Positions 7,150-16,665 of a stretch of 64,000 nt of DNA are shown here, piece by piece (the first letter of the stretch is position 1; the number at the start of each line of letters is the position of its first letter). The position numbers and the translations under genes are program-made. Location of the stretch: contig NZ_JAFCLP010000016.1 in assembly GCF_018129405.1 (NCBI RefSeq), positions 1 through 64,000 of the forward strand, given 5' to 3'. The notes under the pieces are model-generated. The model ran no database searches. It was not told where the DNA came from and was given only the letters and a program-made list of their open reading frames with translations. Source of the DNA: Bradyrhizobium iriomotense (lineage in GTDB: Bacteria; Pseudomonadota; Alphaproteobacteria; Rhizobiales; Xanthobacteraceae).

Positions 7150-8118
7150 CTAATGCCCGCTCGAGCTTGCCGTGCTCTGCTGCGCCTTGTGGATCGAGGA
7201 CGGCACCACGCCGAAATATTTCCGGAACACGCGGCTGAAATGCGACGAGCTTGAGAAGCCCCAGGAGAACGCCACGTCGGTGATGGTCTTGCCGGCGTGG
7301 GCCTCGAGCTCCTGGCGGCAGTTCTGCAAGCGCGCCTGCCAGATGTAGTCGCTCACCGTGGTGCCGCGCTCGGAGAACAGCATGTGCAGATAGCGCTTGG
7401 AGCAGCCGAGTTCGGCGGAGATCTGGTCGATGCACAGGTCCGGATCGCGCAGGTGCTCACGGATGAAGAACTGGGCGCGCACATACATCGCTTCGGGCCC
7501 GACACGGTCGAACATCGTATCGGCTTCGCGCAGCGGCAGCAGCAACAGGTCGATCAGAGAATCGGCGACGCCGACCGCGCTGTTCGCCGACAGTTTTGCC
7601 GCCTCGTCGAAGGTCGCATGGACGAAATCGTGGGCGATCCGCCCCGTCCCTGTCTTCGCCGACAATTTGCACGCAGGCATCCGCTGCGAGGGGAAGCCGC
7701 GATCGCGCAGCAGCGCCTTCGGCACGATCACCACGTCGTGACGCGTGAAGGCGGGGCTGATGATCGAATGCGGGCAGGAGACGTCATAGGCGATGATGTC
7801 GCCGGGGTTGATTTCGATGTGGCGGCCTTCCTGCTCGAAATAGGACACGCCGTAGGTCTGGAAGTGAATCTTGATGTACGGGTGTTCATTGGCCTTGGCC
7901 CGCGCCATCGTGTGCGCGATGCGGTGCTGACTGACCTCGATCTGGCAGAGCTTCAGGCGCGAGACCGTGGTGTAGTCGATGCGGCCTTCGAGCGAGGACG
8001 CCTCCAGCGGATCGACGTCGAAATACCCGCACAGGCTCGTCAGCCCGTCGATCCAACTCTGGATCTGCCGCTTCGGCGTCATTCCGGTCGTCGAGAGCGT
8101 GTGAATTGTGTCGGACAT
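7150..8118 (-). CDS. AraC-family transcriptional regulator, divergent from xoxF
   Basis: The 322-residue protein has an N-terminal AraC-binding-like sensor region (about 30-200, with a cupin-like His-Ile-Glu-Ile-Asn-Pro-Gly-Asp segment) and a C-terminal double helix-turn-helix domain (about 215-310). The latter includes the typical Ile-Thr-Asp-Val-Ala-Phe-Ser-Trp-Gly-Phe-Ser-Ser-x-Ser-His-Phe-Ser-Arg-x-Phe signature. The ATG at 8118 was chosen over an upstream in-frame start. It is transcribed away from xoxF across a 515-base intergenic space, the usual layout for a local activator. It is therefore the best candidate in the window to control the xoxF-xoxG-flhA-gfa operon; that role is inference. 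Confidence 0.85.
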   Translation of the reverse strand: MSDTIHTLSTTGMTPKRQIQSWIDGLTSLCGYFDVDPLEASSLEGRIDYTTVSRLKLCQIEVSQHRIAHTMARAKANEHPYIKIHFQTYGVSYFEQEGRHIEINPGDIIAYDVSCPHSIISPAFTRHDVVIVPKALLRDRGFPSQRMPACKLSAKTGTGRIAHDFVHATFDEAAKLSANSAVGVADSLIDLLLLPLREADTMFDRVGPEAMYVRAQFFIREHLRDPDLCIDQISAELGCSKRYLHMLFSERGTTVSDYIWQARLQNCRQELEAHAGKTITDVAFSWGFSSSSHFSRVFRKYFGVVPSSIHKAQQSTASSSGH

Positions 8119-8633
8119 TAATCCAGCCACTGGTTTGATCCGGAGATTCGACGCGAATCGCGACCAGCGCTGCCGGAGCCCTCAGCCGTGATTGCGTGAC
8201 GTTTACCTCGAAATTGAGTGGTCTTTTGCAACGAGCGCCATCGTTCCATTGCCACTCTTGAAACTTAATCCTCCGCCTTAGTTGCAGCGCCGTCAAGGGG
8301 AACCTGAGCGTAGAAGGCGGTGCAAAAGGCTTACCGAAGCCGCTGAATTCGCTACTGCAAAATCAAAATCTTCGCCTCCGTGCGCTGTCGAGCAAACCGC
8401 CTTCTCTCTTGGGCAAGTTTCCCGGTGGCGAAGTGGCTAGGGATTGCGTCAGGAACAACAAGAACGGGCCGCTCCTGCACGTGGACCCGTGGCTCTCATC
8501 AGGAGGAGGAAACAGCACAGCATCGTTTCTGGTCCCAATCGTGACCGCCCTGCACGAGCAGACGCCGGACGAGAAGCCCGGTGATTGAGCATTGCTTCGG
8601 AAACAATAAACGAGACCAACGGAGGAAATGACT
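8119..8633. promoter_or_regulatory. Intergenic control region between AraC gene and xoxF
   Basis: There are 515 bases with no supported gene. The xoxF ribosome site GGAGG (8621-8625) decides the start: the ATG at 8634 is eight bases away, whereas the ATG at 8628 is only two bases away. A short GTG-initiated frame near 8480-8588 follows no ribosome site and is not annotated. The length of this leader suggests room for AraC binding and a long 5' untranslated region. Confidence 0.5.
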
Positions 8634-10436
8634 ATGCGCAAGGTGCTACTGGCGACCTATCTTGGCTCCGCGGCGGCTCTCGCCGTCGGCAGCGCTTCAG
8701 CTAATGACGAGCTGATCAAGATGTCGCAGAACCCGAAAGACTGGGTCATGCCGGCGGGGGACTACGCCAATACCCGCTATTCCAAGCTGAACCAGATCAA
8801 CGCACAGAACGTGGGCAAGCTCCAGGTCGCCTGGACCTTCTCGACCGGCGTTCTGCGCGGCCATGAAGGCGGCCCGCTGATCATCGGCAACGTCATGTAC
8901 GTCCATACGCCGTTCCCGAACAAGGTCTACGCCATTGACCTTTCCAACGAGAACAAGATCATCTGGAAGTACGAGCCCAAGCAGGACCCGAACGTCATCC
9001 CGGTGATGTGCTGCGACACGGTCAATCGCGGCCTGGCCTATGGCGACGGCAAGATCATCCTGCATCAGGCCGACACCAACCTCGTCGCGCTCGATGCCAA
9101 GACCGGCCAGGTGGCCTGGAGCTCGACCAACGGCAACCCTGCGAAGGGTGAGACCGGCACCTCGGCGGCGCTCGTCGTCAAGGACAAGGTCCTGGTCGGC
9201 ATCTCCGGCGGCGAGTTCGGCGTGCAGTGCCACGTCACCGCCTATGACCTCAAGACCGGCAAGCAGGCCTGGCGCGCCTTCTCCGAAGGTCCGGACGACC
9301 AGATCAAGTTCACCGCTGCCACCACCGCGCTCGGCAAGCCGGTCGGCGCTGACTCCTCGCTGAAGACCTGGCAGGGCGATCAGTGGAAGATCGGCGGCGG
9401 CTGCACCTGGGGCTGGATGTCCTACGATCCCGCTCTGAACCTCGTGTACTACGGGTCGGGCAATCCCTCGACCTGGAATCCGAAGCAGCGTCCGGGCGAC
9501 AACAAATGGTCGATGACCATCTTCGCGCGCAACGCGGACACCGGCGAAGCCAAGTGGGTCTATCAGATGACGCCCCACGACGAGTGGGACTATGACGGCG
9601 TCAACGAGATGATCCTCTCGGATCAGCAGATCAACGGCCAGGCACGCAAGCTCCTGACCCATTTCGACCGCAACGGTCTCGCCTACACCATGGACCGCGA
9701 GAGCGGCGAGCTGCTGGTCGCCGAAAAGTACGATCCGAAGGTGAACTGGACCTCCGGCGTCGATATGGACAAGAACTCGCCGACCTATGGCCGTCCGAAG
9801 GTGCTCGACGCGGCTTCGACCGACAAGGCCGGTGAAGACCACAACGTGAAGGGCATCTGCCCGGCCGCGCTCGGCACCAAGGACGAGCAGCCGGCAGCCT
9901 ACTCGCCGGACACGCAGCTGTTCTACGTTCCGACCAACCACGTCTGCATGGACTACGAGCCGTTCAAGGTGAGCTACACCGCGGGCCAGCCCTATGTGGG
10001 AGCGACGCTCTCGATGTATCCGCCGCAGGGTGAAAGCCACATGGGCAACTTCATCGCCTGGGACGGCAAGACCGGCAAGATCGTCTGGTCGAACAAGGAG
10101 CAGTTCTCGGTCTGGTCGGGTGCGCTCGCGACCGCCGGCGGCGTGGTGTTCTACGGCACGCTCGAAGGCTACCTGAAGGCGGTCGACGCCAAGTCCGGCA
10201 AGGAGCTCTACAAGTTCAAGACTCCGTCCGGCATCATCGGCAACGTCACGACCTATGAGAACGGCGGCAAGCAGTATGTCGCAGTGCTCTCCGGCGTCGG
10301 TGGCTGGGCCGGCATTGGTCTCGCCGCAGGCCTGACTGATCCGACCGCCGGTCTCGGCGCAGTCGGCGGCTACGCGGCCCTCAGCAACTACACGGCACTC
10401 GGCGGTACGCTGACCGTGTTCTCGCTGCCCAACTAG
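8634..10436 (+). CDS. xoxF: XoxF lanthanide-dependent methanol dehydrogenase
   Basis: This 600-residue periplasmic PQQ enzyme has a signal peptide (about 1-23). The vicinal disulfide is Cys126-Cys127. Metal and PQQ site residues are Glu194 (Gly-Gly-Glu-Phe-Gly), Asn277 (Gly-Ser-Gly-Asn-Pro-Ser), catalytic Asp319 and the lanthanide-specific Asp321, within Glu-Trp-Asp-Tyr-Asp-Gly-Val-Asn-Glu. Calcium-type MxaF has Ala in the place of that second Asp. Length and motifs fit the XoxF5 group common in rhizobia. It oxidises methanol, and sometimes formaldehyde, with electrons going to XoxG encoded next. It is the first gene of a four-gene cluster, xoxF-xoxG-flhA-gfa, and no mxaI is present. Confidence 0.96.
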   Translation: MRKVLLATYLGSAAALAVGSASANDELIKMSQNPKDWVMPAGDYANTRYSKLNQINAQNVGKLQVAWTFSTGVLRGHEGGPLIIGNVMYVHTPFPNKVYAIDLSNENKIIWKYEPKQDPNVIPVMCCDTVNRGLAYGDGKIILHQADTNLVALDAKTGQVAWSSTNGNPAKGETGTSAALVVKDKVLVGISGGEFGVQCHVTAYDLKTGKQAWRAFSEGPDDQIKFTAATTALGKPVGADSSLKTWQGDQWKIGGGCTWGWMSYDPALNLVYYGSGNPSTWNPKQRPGDNKWSMTIFARNADTGEAKWVYQMTPHDEWDYDGVNEMILSDQQINGQARKLLTHFDRNGLAYTMDRESGELLVAEKYDPKVNWTSGVDMDKNSPTYGRPKVLDAASTDKAGEDHNVKGICPAALGTKDEQPAAYSPDTQLFYVPTNHVCMDYEPFKVSYTAGQPYVGATLSMYPPQGESHMGNFIAWDGKTGKIVWSNKEQFSVWSGALATAGGVVFYGTLEGYLKAVDAKSGKELYKFKTPSGIIGNVTTYENGGKQYVAVLSGVGGWAGIGLAAGLTDPTAGLGAVGGYAALSNYTALGGTLTVFSLPN

Positions 10437-10516
10437 GCCCTTCAGCATCGCTCCGGCGCGTGGATCGCTCCACGCGCCGGCTCGTCTCCACCGAACGCCT
10501 TCCGAGGAAAAAACTC

Positions 10517-11038
10517 TTGCGTAAAATCTGCTTTGTCATTGCTGCGATGATGTTCGTTGCGTCGGGAGGAATTGCGACCGCGGACGGTCCGGGCGACCCG
10601 GCCGCCGTGAAGAAGGAAGAAGACGGCAAATGGCTCGATAAGGAAGGAAACCCGACCTACAAGATTTCGGCCGACGGCACCGTGGACTGGTTCACCTATT
10701 CCGGTTACCGCCGCTATCACTCCGACTGCCACGTCTGCCATGGCCCCGACGGCATGGGATCCACCTACGCACCGGCGCTGAAGGATTCCGTCAAAAGCAT
10801 GAGCTATGGCGACTTCCTCGGCGTGATCGCCTCCGGCCGCAAGAACATCTCGACGGCGCAGGAGAACGTCATGCCGGCCTTCGGCGACAATCCGAACGTC
10901 GCCTGCTACATGGACGATCTGTACGTCTATCTGCGCGCGCGCTCCACCGAAGCCTGGGGCCGGCAGCGTCCCTCCAAGAAGGAGGAGAAACCCGAGGCCT
11001 ACACCAAGGCGGAAGACGCCTGCATGGGCAAGAAATGA
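10517..11038 (+). CDS. xoxG: XoxG, cytochrome cL-type electron acceptor of XoxF
   Basis: The 173-residue exported cytochrome has a single haem site Cys-His-Val-Cys-His and a Val-Met-Pro-Ala-Phe-Gly segment that supplies the axial Met. The TTG at 10517 was chosen because GAGG lies nine bases upstream and the protein then starts directly with a good signal peptide (Arg-Lys-Ile-Cys-Phe-Val-Ile). An upstream in-frame ATG at 10460 would add 19 residues before the signal peptide. The C-terminal part (Ala-Trp-Gly-Arg-Gln-Arg-Pro and a Lys/Glu-rich tail) resembles XoxG/MxaG proteins. It follows xoxF by 80 bases and carries its electrons to the oxidase. Confidence 0.9.
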   Translation: MRKICFVIAAMMFVASGGIATADGPGDPAAVKKEEDGKWLDKEGNPTYKISADGTVDWFTYSGYRRYHSDCHVCHGPDGMGSTYAPALKDSVKSMSYGDFLGVIASGRKNISTAQENVMPAFGDNPNVACYMDDLYVYLRARSTEAWGRQRPSKKEEKPEAYTKAEDACMGKK

Positions 11039-11098
11039 ACGCTACAGGGACTGCCGAGACTACTTCCTGGCGTCTTACGAGAATTTGAGGAGCTACCA

Positions 11099-12208
11099 AT
11101 GAAGACACGTGCCGCAGTCGCTTTCGAAGCCAAGAAGCCGCTTGAGATCATCGAAGTCGACCTGGAAGGGCCCAAGGCCGGCGAGGTTCTGGTCGAGATC
11201 AAGGCAACAGGCATCTGCCATACCGACGCCTACACGCTCGACGGCTTCGACAGCGAGGGAATCTTCCCGTCGATCCTCGGCCATGAGGGCGCCGGGATCA
11301 TCCGCGAGATCGGCCCCGGCGTGACCTCGGTGAAACCGGGCGATCACGTCATCCCGCTCTACACGCCGGAATGCCGGCAGTGCAAAAGCTGCCTGAGCCA
11401 GAAGACCAATCTCTGCACCGCGATTCGCGCGACGCAGGGCAAGGGCGTGATGCCCGACGGCACCAGCCGCTTCTCCTACAAGGGCAAGCCGATCTACCAC
11501 TACATGGGCTGCTCGACCTTCTCGAACTTCACCGTGCTGCCGGAGATCGCGGTCGCCAAGATCCGCGAGGACGCGCCCTTCGACAAGAGCTGCTACATCG
11601 GCTGCGGCGTCACCACCGGCGTCGGCGCCGTCGTCAACACCGCCAAGGTCGAGCCGGGCGCCAACGTAGTCGTGTTCGGCCTCGGCGGCATTGGCCTCAA
11701 TGTCATCCAGGGCGCCAAGATGGCCGGCGCCGACAAGATCATCGGCGTCGACATCAACGACTCCAAGGAGGATTGGGGCCGCCGGTTCGGCATGACCCAC
11801 TTCGTCAACCCGAAGAAGGTCACCGGCGACATCGTCCAGCACCTGGTCGGCCTCACCGATGGCGGCGCCGACTACACCTTCGACTGCACCGGCAACACCA
11901 CCGTGATGCGCCAGGCGCTGGAAGCCTGCCATCGCGGCTGGGGCACCTCGATCATCATCGGCGTCGCCGAAGCCGGCAAGGAGATCGCCACCCGCCCGTT
12001 CCAGCTCGTCACCGGGCGCAACTGGCGCGGCACGGCCTTCGGCGGCGCGCGCGGCCGCACTGACGTGCCGAAGATCGTCGACTGGTACATGAACGGAAAG
12101 ATCCAGATCGATCCGATGATCACCCATGTGCTCAAGCTCGAGGAGATCAACAAGGGCTTTGACCTCATGCACGAGGGCAAATCCATCCGTTCAGTCGTCG
12201 TATACTAG
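11099..12208 (+). CDS. flhA: S-(hydroxymethyl)glutathione dehydrogenase (class III ADH)
   Basis: The 369-residue zinc alcohol dehydrogenase of class III (also called FrmA or AdhI) oxidises S-hydroxymethylglutathione to S-formylglutathione with NAD in the cytoplasm. Visible features are the catalytic-zinc Cys in Gly-Ile-Cys-His-Thr-Asp and the Gly-His-Glu-Gly-Ala-Gly motif. The structural-zinc cluster Cys-Arg-Gln-Cys-Lys-Ser-Cys ending in Asn-Leu-Cys and the nucleotide fold Gly-Leu-Gly-Gly-Ile-Gly are also present. The ATG at 11099 follows TTGAGGAGC. It removes the formaldehyde made by XoxF, with gfa directly downstream. The next enzyme, S-formylglutathione hydrolase, is not in the window. Confidence 0.96.
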   Translation: MKTRAAVAFEAKKPLEIIEVDLEGPKAGEVLVEIKATGICHTDAYTLDGFDSEGIFPSILGHEGAGIIREIGPGVTSVKPGDHVIPLYTPECRQCKSCLSQKTNLCTAIRATQGKGVMPDGTSRFSYKGKPIYHYMGCSTFSNFTVLPEIAVAKIREDAPFDKSCYIGCGVTTGVGAVVNTAKVEPGANVVVFGLGGIGLNVIQGAKMAGADKIIGVDINDSKEDWGRRFGMTHFVNPKKVTGDIVQHLVGLTDGGADYTFDCTGNTTVMRQALEACHRGWGTSIIIGVAEAGKEIATRPFQLVTGRNWRGTAFGGARGRTDVPKIVDWYMNGKIQIDPMITHVLKLEEINKGFDLMHEGKSIRSVVVY

Positions 12209-12240
12209 CCTACAGACATCACACCCAGGAGGATCGACCC

Positions 12241-12804
12241 ATGACTGTTGCACTCCATCCATCGATCGACAACGGCGTCAAACAGGGTAGCGGCAGCTTT
12301 GCCGGCGGCACCCTGGTCTGCAAATGCAGCGACCATCCGGTCAAGGTCGGCATCAAGGGCGACGTCGCCCATAACCACGCCTGCGGCTGCACCAAATGCT
12401 GGAAGCCGCAAGGCGCGACGTTCTCCGTCGTCGCCGTGGTGCCGCGCCAGAACGTGACCGTGCTCGAGAACGGCGACAAGCTCCAGATCGTCGACCCCTC
12501 GGCGGTGATCCAGCGCCATGCCTGCAAGGCCTGCGGCACGCACATGTACGGCCGCATCGAGAACAAGAACCATCCGTTCTACGGCCTCGACTTCATCCAT
12601 CCCGAACTGTTCCAGGAGCAGGGATCGCAGGCGCCGCAATTCGCCGCCTTCGTCTCCTCGGTGATCGAATCCGGCGTGAAGCCGGAGCAGATGGCCGGCA
12701 TCCGTGCGCGGCTGAAGGAGATCGGGCTCGAGCCGTATGACTGCCTGTCGCCGGCGCTGATGGACGCGATCGCGACCCACGTGGCCAAAGCCAAGGCAGC
12801 TTGA
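12241..12804 (+). CDS. gfa: Gfa, glutathione-dependent formaldehyde-activating enzyme
   Basis: The 187-residue zinc protein of the Gfa family promotes condensation of formaldehyde with glutathione. Two Cys-rich zinc sites are visible: Cys-Lys-Cys near residue 30 followed by Cys-Gly-Cys-x-x-Cys, and Cys-Lys-Ala-Cys-Gly-Thr-His near residue 97. Length matches the Paracoccus enzyme. It begins 32 bases after flhA with AGGAGG just upstream, so it is part of the same operon. A strong hairpin follows its stop codon. Confidence 0.94.
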   Translation: MTVALHPSIDNGVKQGSGSFAGGTLVCKCSDHPVKVGIKGDVAHNHACGCTKCWKPQGATFSVVAVVPRQNVTVLENGDKLQIVDPSAVIQRHACKACGTHMYGRIENKNHPFYGLDFIHPELFQEQGSQAPQFAAFVSSVIESGVKPEQMAGIRARLKEIGLEPYDCLSPALMDAIATHVAKAKAA

Positions 12805-12811
12805 ACTGAAC

Positions 12812-12833
12812 AGGCCGCCTGAGCCGGCGGCCT
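12812..12833 (+). terminator. Hairpin after gfa
   Basis: An inverted repeat (AGGCCGCC at 12812-12819, GGCGGCCT at 12826-12833, 6-base loop) starts eight bases after the gfa stop. It is GC-rich and lacks a T-run, so it is a plausible but not classic terminator for the xox operon. Confidence 0.6.
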
Positions 12834-13451
12834 ACGCTCTCGCCACGCCCGTCCGATCGCTGGTTCCCCCTCCCCCACTCCCAGCGAACCGGACGGGCCT
12901 GGCTCCCGGACGATCGCGGCGAAGCCGCCTCCTCGCCTGCGCTGGACTGGCGAGAACCGTCGGCTCCCTCAGTCCTGGTCTCTGAATGACTGCGCAGTGC
13001 CGCACGCTTCCTGCTTGAGGTTTGCGGTCCCTGCGTTTCTCCCTCCCTCGACTGAGGCATCCTGCTTCGTCCGCGCAGTTTTCCTGGCGGACGAAGCCTT
13101 TTTGCTGCAAGGCGCATTTGCGGCCGCGCGATGCACGCGGCGCGATGTTCGCGCCCTGCTTTTGACAAACCATCGATGCAATCTTTTCCCGGTGAGAACA
13201 CTCGGCTGTGAACGCCGGGTCGGCGCGATCTCTGCTACGTTCGCGCCGTCACGATGCCGCACGACGTTCAAAACAATTAAGAACAAAACGGGAGGTATCG
13301 AGAACATCCAGACATCGTCATCGACGTTCCTGCCTCCCTCCGGGATTTGCCCGTGCGGGACGACGGCAGGCGGCGAAGCAATGCCACGGACCACCGCCCG
13401 CCGACATCGGCGGATTTCAATCAAGATGCTTATGAAGAGCGAGGGACGATC
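12834..13451. other. Gene-free region before the molybdenum oxidoreductase genes
   Basis: About 620 bases with no reading frame I can support. Short frames here are rich in Arg and Pro and lack ribosome sites. The last 200 bases are more AT-rich (around 13255-13300) and probably hold the promoter for the iorA-type gene. Its ATG at 13452 is preceded by GAGGGACG. Confidence 0.5.
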
Positions 13452-13904
13452 ATGATCAAGGTGAAGATCAATGGCCAGGAACAGAGCTGGGACGGCGACC
13501 CGGATCTCCCGCTACTCTGGTTCTTGCGGGACGAAGCCGGGCTGACCGGCACCAAGTTCGGCTGCGGCCAGGCCCTGTGCGGCGCCTGCACCGTCATCGT
13601 CGACAAGCAAGCCGTGCGCGCCTGCATCACGTCGGTGAACGACGTCGCCGGGCGCGAGGTCACGACGATCGAGGGGCTGCACCCAACCGGCGATCACCCG
13701 GTTCAAAAGGCCTGGCGCCAGGTCAATGTTCCCCAATGCGGCTTCTGTCAGGCCGGCCAGATCATGCAGGCCGCGGCGCTTCTGATGGACAACCCAAAGC
13801 CGTCGCACGACCAGATCCGCGAGTCGATGGCCGGCAACATCTGCCGTTGCGGCTGCTACCAGCGCATCGAGAACGCAGTCCATCTCGCATCGACGGGAGT
13901 GTGA
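13452..13904 (+). CDS. 2Fe-2S subunit of molybdenum hydroxylase (IorA type)
   Basis: The 151-residue two-cluster ferredoxin subunit belongs to the xanthine dehydrogenase family. The plant-type cluster site is seen as [10 protein letters not shown] plus a later Cys. The second cluster is Cys-Gly-Phe-Cys and Cys-Arg-Cys-Gly-Cys. The start was set at 13452 (Met-Ile-Lys-Val-Lys-Ile-Asn-Gly) because it begins the ferredoxin fold and has a good ribosome site. One base separates its stop from the next ATG. It passes electrons from the Mo subunit, probably to an acceptor in or near the periplasm. Confidence 0.92.
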   Translation: MIKVKINGQEQSWDGDPDLPLLWFLRDEAGLTGTKFGCGQALCGACTVIVDKQAVRACITSVNDVAGREVTTIEGLHPTGDHPVQKAWRQVNVPQCGFCQAGQIMQAAALLMDNPKPSHDQIRESMAGNICRCGCYQRIENAVHLASTGV

Positions 13905-13905
13905 C

Positions 13906-16218
13906 ATGAATTTCATCGACAATCCCCGCAAGCTTCGCGGCTTCGAAAAGAACATCAGGGTGGAGAAAGTCTCGCGCCGCAGCATCCTGAAGGGGCTCGG
14001 CGTCACCGGTGGCTTCGTGCTTGCCGCGCCCGTGATGTCACGCCAGGCGCTCGCCTACGAGACAGGCGCCGGAAAGATGCCGCACGGCGTCGTGGTCGAT
14101 CCGCGCGTGTTCGTTTCGGTCGCCCCGGACGGTATCGTCACCATCGTCGGGCACCGTTCGGAAATGGGCACCGGCGTGCGCACCAGCCTGCCGCTGATCG
14201 TGGCGGAGGAAATGGAAGCCGACTGGTCCCGGGTCAAGGTGCAGCAGGCCCATGGCGACGAGGTCAAGTTCGGCAACCAGGACACCGACGGCTCGCGCAG
14301 CACCCGGCACTATCTGATCCCGATGCGCCAGATCGGCGCCTCCGCCCGCACCATGCTGGAGCAGGCCGCGGCCAAGCGCTGGGGCGTGCCGGCGACCGAG
14401 GTCAAGGCCGTCAATCACGAGGTCGTCCACAGCGCCAGCGGACGCAAGCTCGGCTTCGGCGAGCTTGCTGCCGACGCCGCCAAGGAATCGGTGCCGAGCA
14501 TCGAAGGCCTCAAGCTGAAGGACCCCAAGGACTTCCGCTATCTCGGCAAGGGCCAGATCGGCATCGTCGATCTCCACGACATCACCACCGGAAAGGCGCG
14601 ATACGGCGCCGACGTGCGTCTGCCCGGCATGAAGTACGCCGTGATCGCGCGGCCGCCGGTGACCGGCGGCAAGCTCGTCAAGTTCGAGCCGGACGCGGCG
14701 CTGAAGGTGCCCGGCGTCGAAAAGGTGATGCAGGTGCGCGGCTGGCCGTGGCCCTCGAAGTTCCAGCCGCTCGGCGGCGTCGCCGTGATCGCGCGCAACA
14801 CCGGCGCGGCGATCAAGGGCCGCGACGCGCTGAAGCTGACCTGGGACGACGGTCCCAACGGCAAGTACGAGTCGGCTGCCTACCGCAAGGAGCTCGAGGA
14901 GGCCTCGCGCAAGCCCGGCCTGGTCCTGCGCCAGGAGGGCGATGCGGACGCCGCCCTGAAGGGCGCCGACAAGGTCATCGTCGGCGAGTACTACATCCCC
15001 CATCTGGCCCATGTCAGCATGGAGCCGCCGGTGGCGGTGGCCGACGTCAAGGGCGACAAGGCCGAGATCTGGGCGCCGGTGCAGAGCCCGGGCGGCACGC
15101 GCGAGGACGTCGCCAAGACGCTCGGCATTCCGGAAGCGAACGTCACCGTCAACGTGACGCTGCTCGGCGGCGGTTTCGGTCGCAAGTCGAAATGCGACTT
15201 TGCGCTCGAAGCCGCGCTGCTGTCGAAGGAGCTCGGCGCGCCGGTGAAGGTGCAGTGGACGCGGGAGGACGACATCCACAACGGCTTCCTGCACACCGTC
15301 TCGGTCGAGCGCATCGAGGCCGGTCTCGACAAGAGCGGCAAGGTGATCGCCTGGCGCCACCGCAGCGTGGCCCCCAGCATCGCCTCGACCTTTGCGGCCG
15401 GCACGGTGCACCAGGCGCCTTTCGAAATCGGCATGGGCCTCGTCGACATGCCGTTCGAGATCGCCAACATCTCTTGCGAGAATCCGGAAGCGGCCGCGCA
15501 CACCCGCATCGGCTGGTTCCGCTCGGTCTCGAACATCCCGCGCGCCTTCGCTGTGCAGTCGATGGTCGGCGAGATCGCGCAGGCCACGGGTCGCGACCAG
15601 AAGGAGACGTTGCTCGCGCTGATCGGAAGTCCGCGCATCGTCAAGCCGGCGGTGAAGGACCTCTGGAACTATGGCGAGCCCCTTGACAGCTACCCGATCG
15701 ACACCGCGCGGCTGCGCAAGGTGGTCGAGCTGGTCGCCGAGAAGGGCGAATGGGGACGGAAGGTGTCGAAGGGCCACGGTCTCGGCATCGCCGTGCATCG
15801 CAGCTTCGTCAGCTACATCGCGACCATCGTCGAGGCGGCCGTCGATGAGAAGGGCAAACTGACAGTGCCGCGGGTCGACACCGCGATCGACTGCGGCACC
15901 TATGTCAACCCCGAGCGCATCGCCTCGCAGATCGAGGGCGCGGCGATCATGGGCCTGAGCATCGCCAAATACGGCGAGATCACGTTCAAGGACGGCAAGG
16001 TGCAGCAGAAGAACTACGACGACTTCCAGGTCATCAGGATGGACGAATCTCCTGTCGTGACCAACGTCTACATTGTGCCGCCCGGCCCGGACACGCCGCC
16101 GAGCGGCGTCGGCGAACCCGGCGTGCCGCCGTTCGCGCCAGCGCTGATCAACGCCATCTTCGCGGCGACCGGAAAGCGCATCCGGAGCTTGCCGATCGGC
16201 AAGCAATTGGAGGCGTGA
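13906..16218 (+). CDS. Molybdopterin-binding aldehyde/heterocycle oxidoreductase (IorB type)
   Basis: The 770-residue large subunit belongs to the xanthine dehydrogenase family, isoquinoline 1-oxidoreductase/aldehyde dehydrogenase branch. A twin-arginine signal (Ser-Arg-Arg-Ser-Ile-Leu-Lys, about residues 24-30) indicates export of the folded pair. Near the C-terminus Gly-Val-Gly-Glu-Pro-Gly holds the catalytic Glu of the Mo site; the Gly-Gly-Gly-Phe-Gly-Arg loop is also present. The neighbouring alcohol dehydrogenases suggest an aldehyde as substrate, but family members also hydroxylate N-heterocycles. No accompanying cytochrome c subunit or XdhC-type maturation gene is nearby. Confidence 0.9.
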   Translation: MNFIDNPRKLRGFEKNIRVEKVSRRSILKGLGVTGGFVLAAPVMSRQALAYETGAGKMPHGVVVDPRVFVSVAPDGIVTIVGHRSEMGTGVRTSLPLIVAEEMEADWSRVKVQQAHGDEVKFGNQDTDGSRSTRHYLIPMRQIGASARTMLEQAAAKRWGVPATEVKAVNHEVVHSASGRKLGFGELAADAAKESVPSIEGLKLKDPKDFRYLGKGQIGIVDLHDITTGKARYGADVRLPGMKYAVIARPPVTGGKLVKFEPDAALKVPGVEKVMQVRGWPWPSKFQPLGGVAVIARNTGAAIKGRDALKLTWDDGPNGKYESAAYRKELEEASRKPGLVLRQEGDADAALKGADKVIVGEYYIPHLAHVSMEPPVAVADVKGDKAEIWAPVQSPGGTREDVAKTLGIPEANVTVNVTLLGGGFGRKSKCDFALEAALLSKELGAPVKVQWTREDDIHNGFLHTVSVERIEAGLDKSGKVIAWRHRSVAPSIASTFAAGTVHQAPFEIGMGLVDMPFEIANISCENPEAAAHTRIGWFRSVSNIPRAFAVQSMVGEIAQATGRDQKETLLALIGSPRIVKPAVKDLWNYGEPLDSYPIDTARLRKVVELVAEKGEWGRKVSKGHGLGIAVHRSFVSYIATIVEAAVDEKGKLTVPRVDTAIDCGTYVNPERIASQIEGAAIMGLSIAKYGEITFKDGKVQQKNYDDFQVIRMDESPVVTNVYIVPPGPDTPPSGVGEPGVPPFAPALINAIFAATGKRIRSLPIGKQLEA

Positions 16219-16275
16219 GAGAACGGAACAGAGGCGGCCTCGCGCCGTTTCCATCGATCTGACAGGAGCAGATCG

Positions 16276-16533
16276 ATGATCAACATCTCAAAGGCGCTCG
16301 CAGTCTCGCTGTCGGGCGCCTTTCTTTTGACGGCCGCGGGCGCATTCGCCCAGAGCAACACCACGCCCCCGACCACGGCGACGCGCCCCACCGCGCCGGA
16401 CCAGAACTCGCTACCCAACGCCAACGCCCCGCCGGCGTCGACGACCCAGACCACCGGGCAGCACAATCCGGATCCCAAGGTTCGGGAGATGAACCAGAAG
16501 GAGAAGGACAAGGTGGAGCGGCAGGGGAAATAG
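16276..16533 (+). CDS. Small secreted Pro/Thr-rich protein
   Basis: The 85-residue protein has a clear signal peptide (about 1-25, ending Ala-Phe-Ala). The mature part is low complexity, rich in Thr, Pro, Asn and Gln, and ends in a highly charged Lys/Glu segment. AGGAGC precedes the ATG. No family recognised. It lies between the Mo hydroxylase and the third PQQ dehydrogenase and ends before a strong terminator. Confidence 0.7.
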   Translation: MINISKALAVSLSGAFLLTAAGAFAQSNTTPPTTATRPTAPDQNSLPNANAPPASTTQTTGQHNPDPKVREMNQKEKDKVERQGK

Positions 16534-16587
16534 CTATTGTGAGTGAGGACGACGCTGGTTCCTAAGGGAACGAAAGAGAGACCGCGC

Positions 16588-16620
16588 GAAAAATGCGGCG
16601 GACGTTTCCGTCCGCCGCAT
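16588..16620 (-). terminator. Rho-independent terminator for the minus-strand PQQ dehydrogenase
   Basis: A perfect 12-bp stem (ATGCGGCGGACG at 16593-16604, CGTCCGCCGCAT at 16609-16620) with a 4-base loop. Read on the minus strand it is followed by TTTTT. It lies 45 bases beyond the minus-strand stop at 16666 and can also act on the plus-strand gene ending at 16533. Confidence 0.88.
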
Positions 16621-16665
16621 TCGCCACCCCCCTGCTGCTCCGCCTTCGTCGATCCGCCCGCGGAG

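Noticed and set aside
8480-8588. Short GTG-initiated frame before xoxF
   Set aside because: No ribosome site and no family; more likely leader sequence.
14038-16254. 738-codon frame opposite the molybdenum subunit gene
   Set aside because: Mirror of the coding strand; composition rich in His/Arg/Asp/Leu with no family features.
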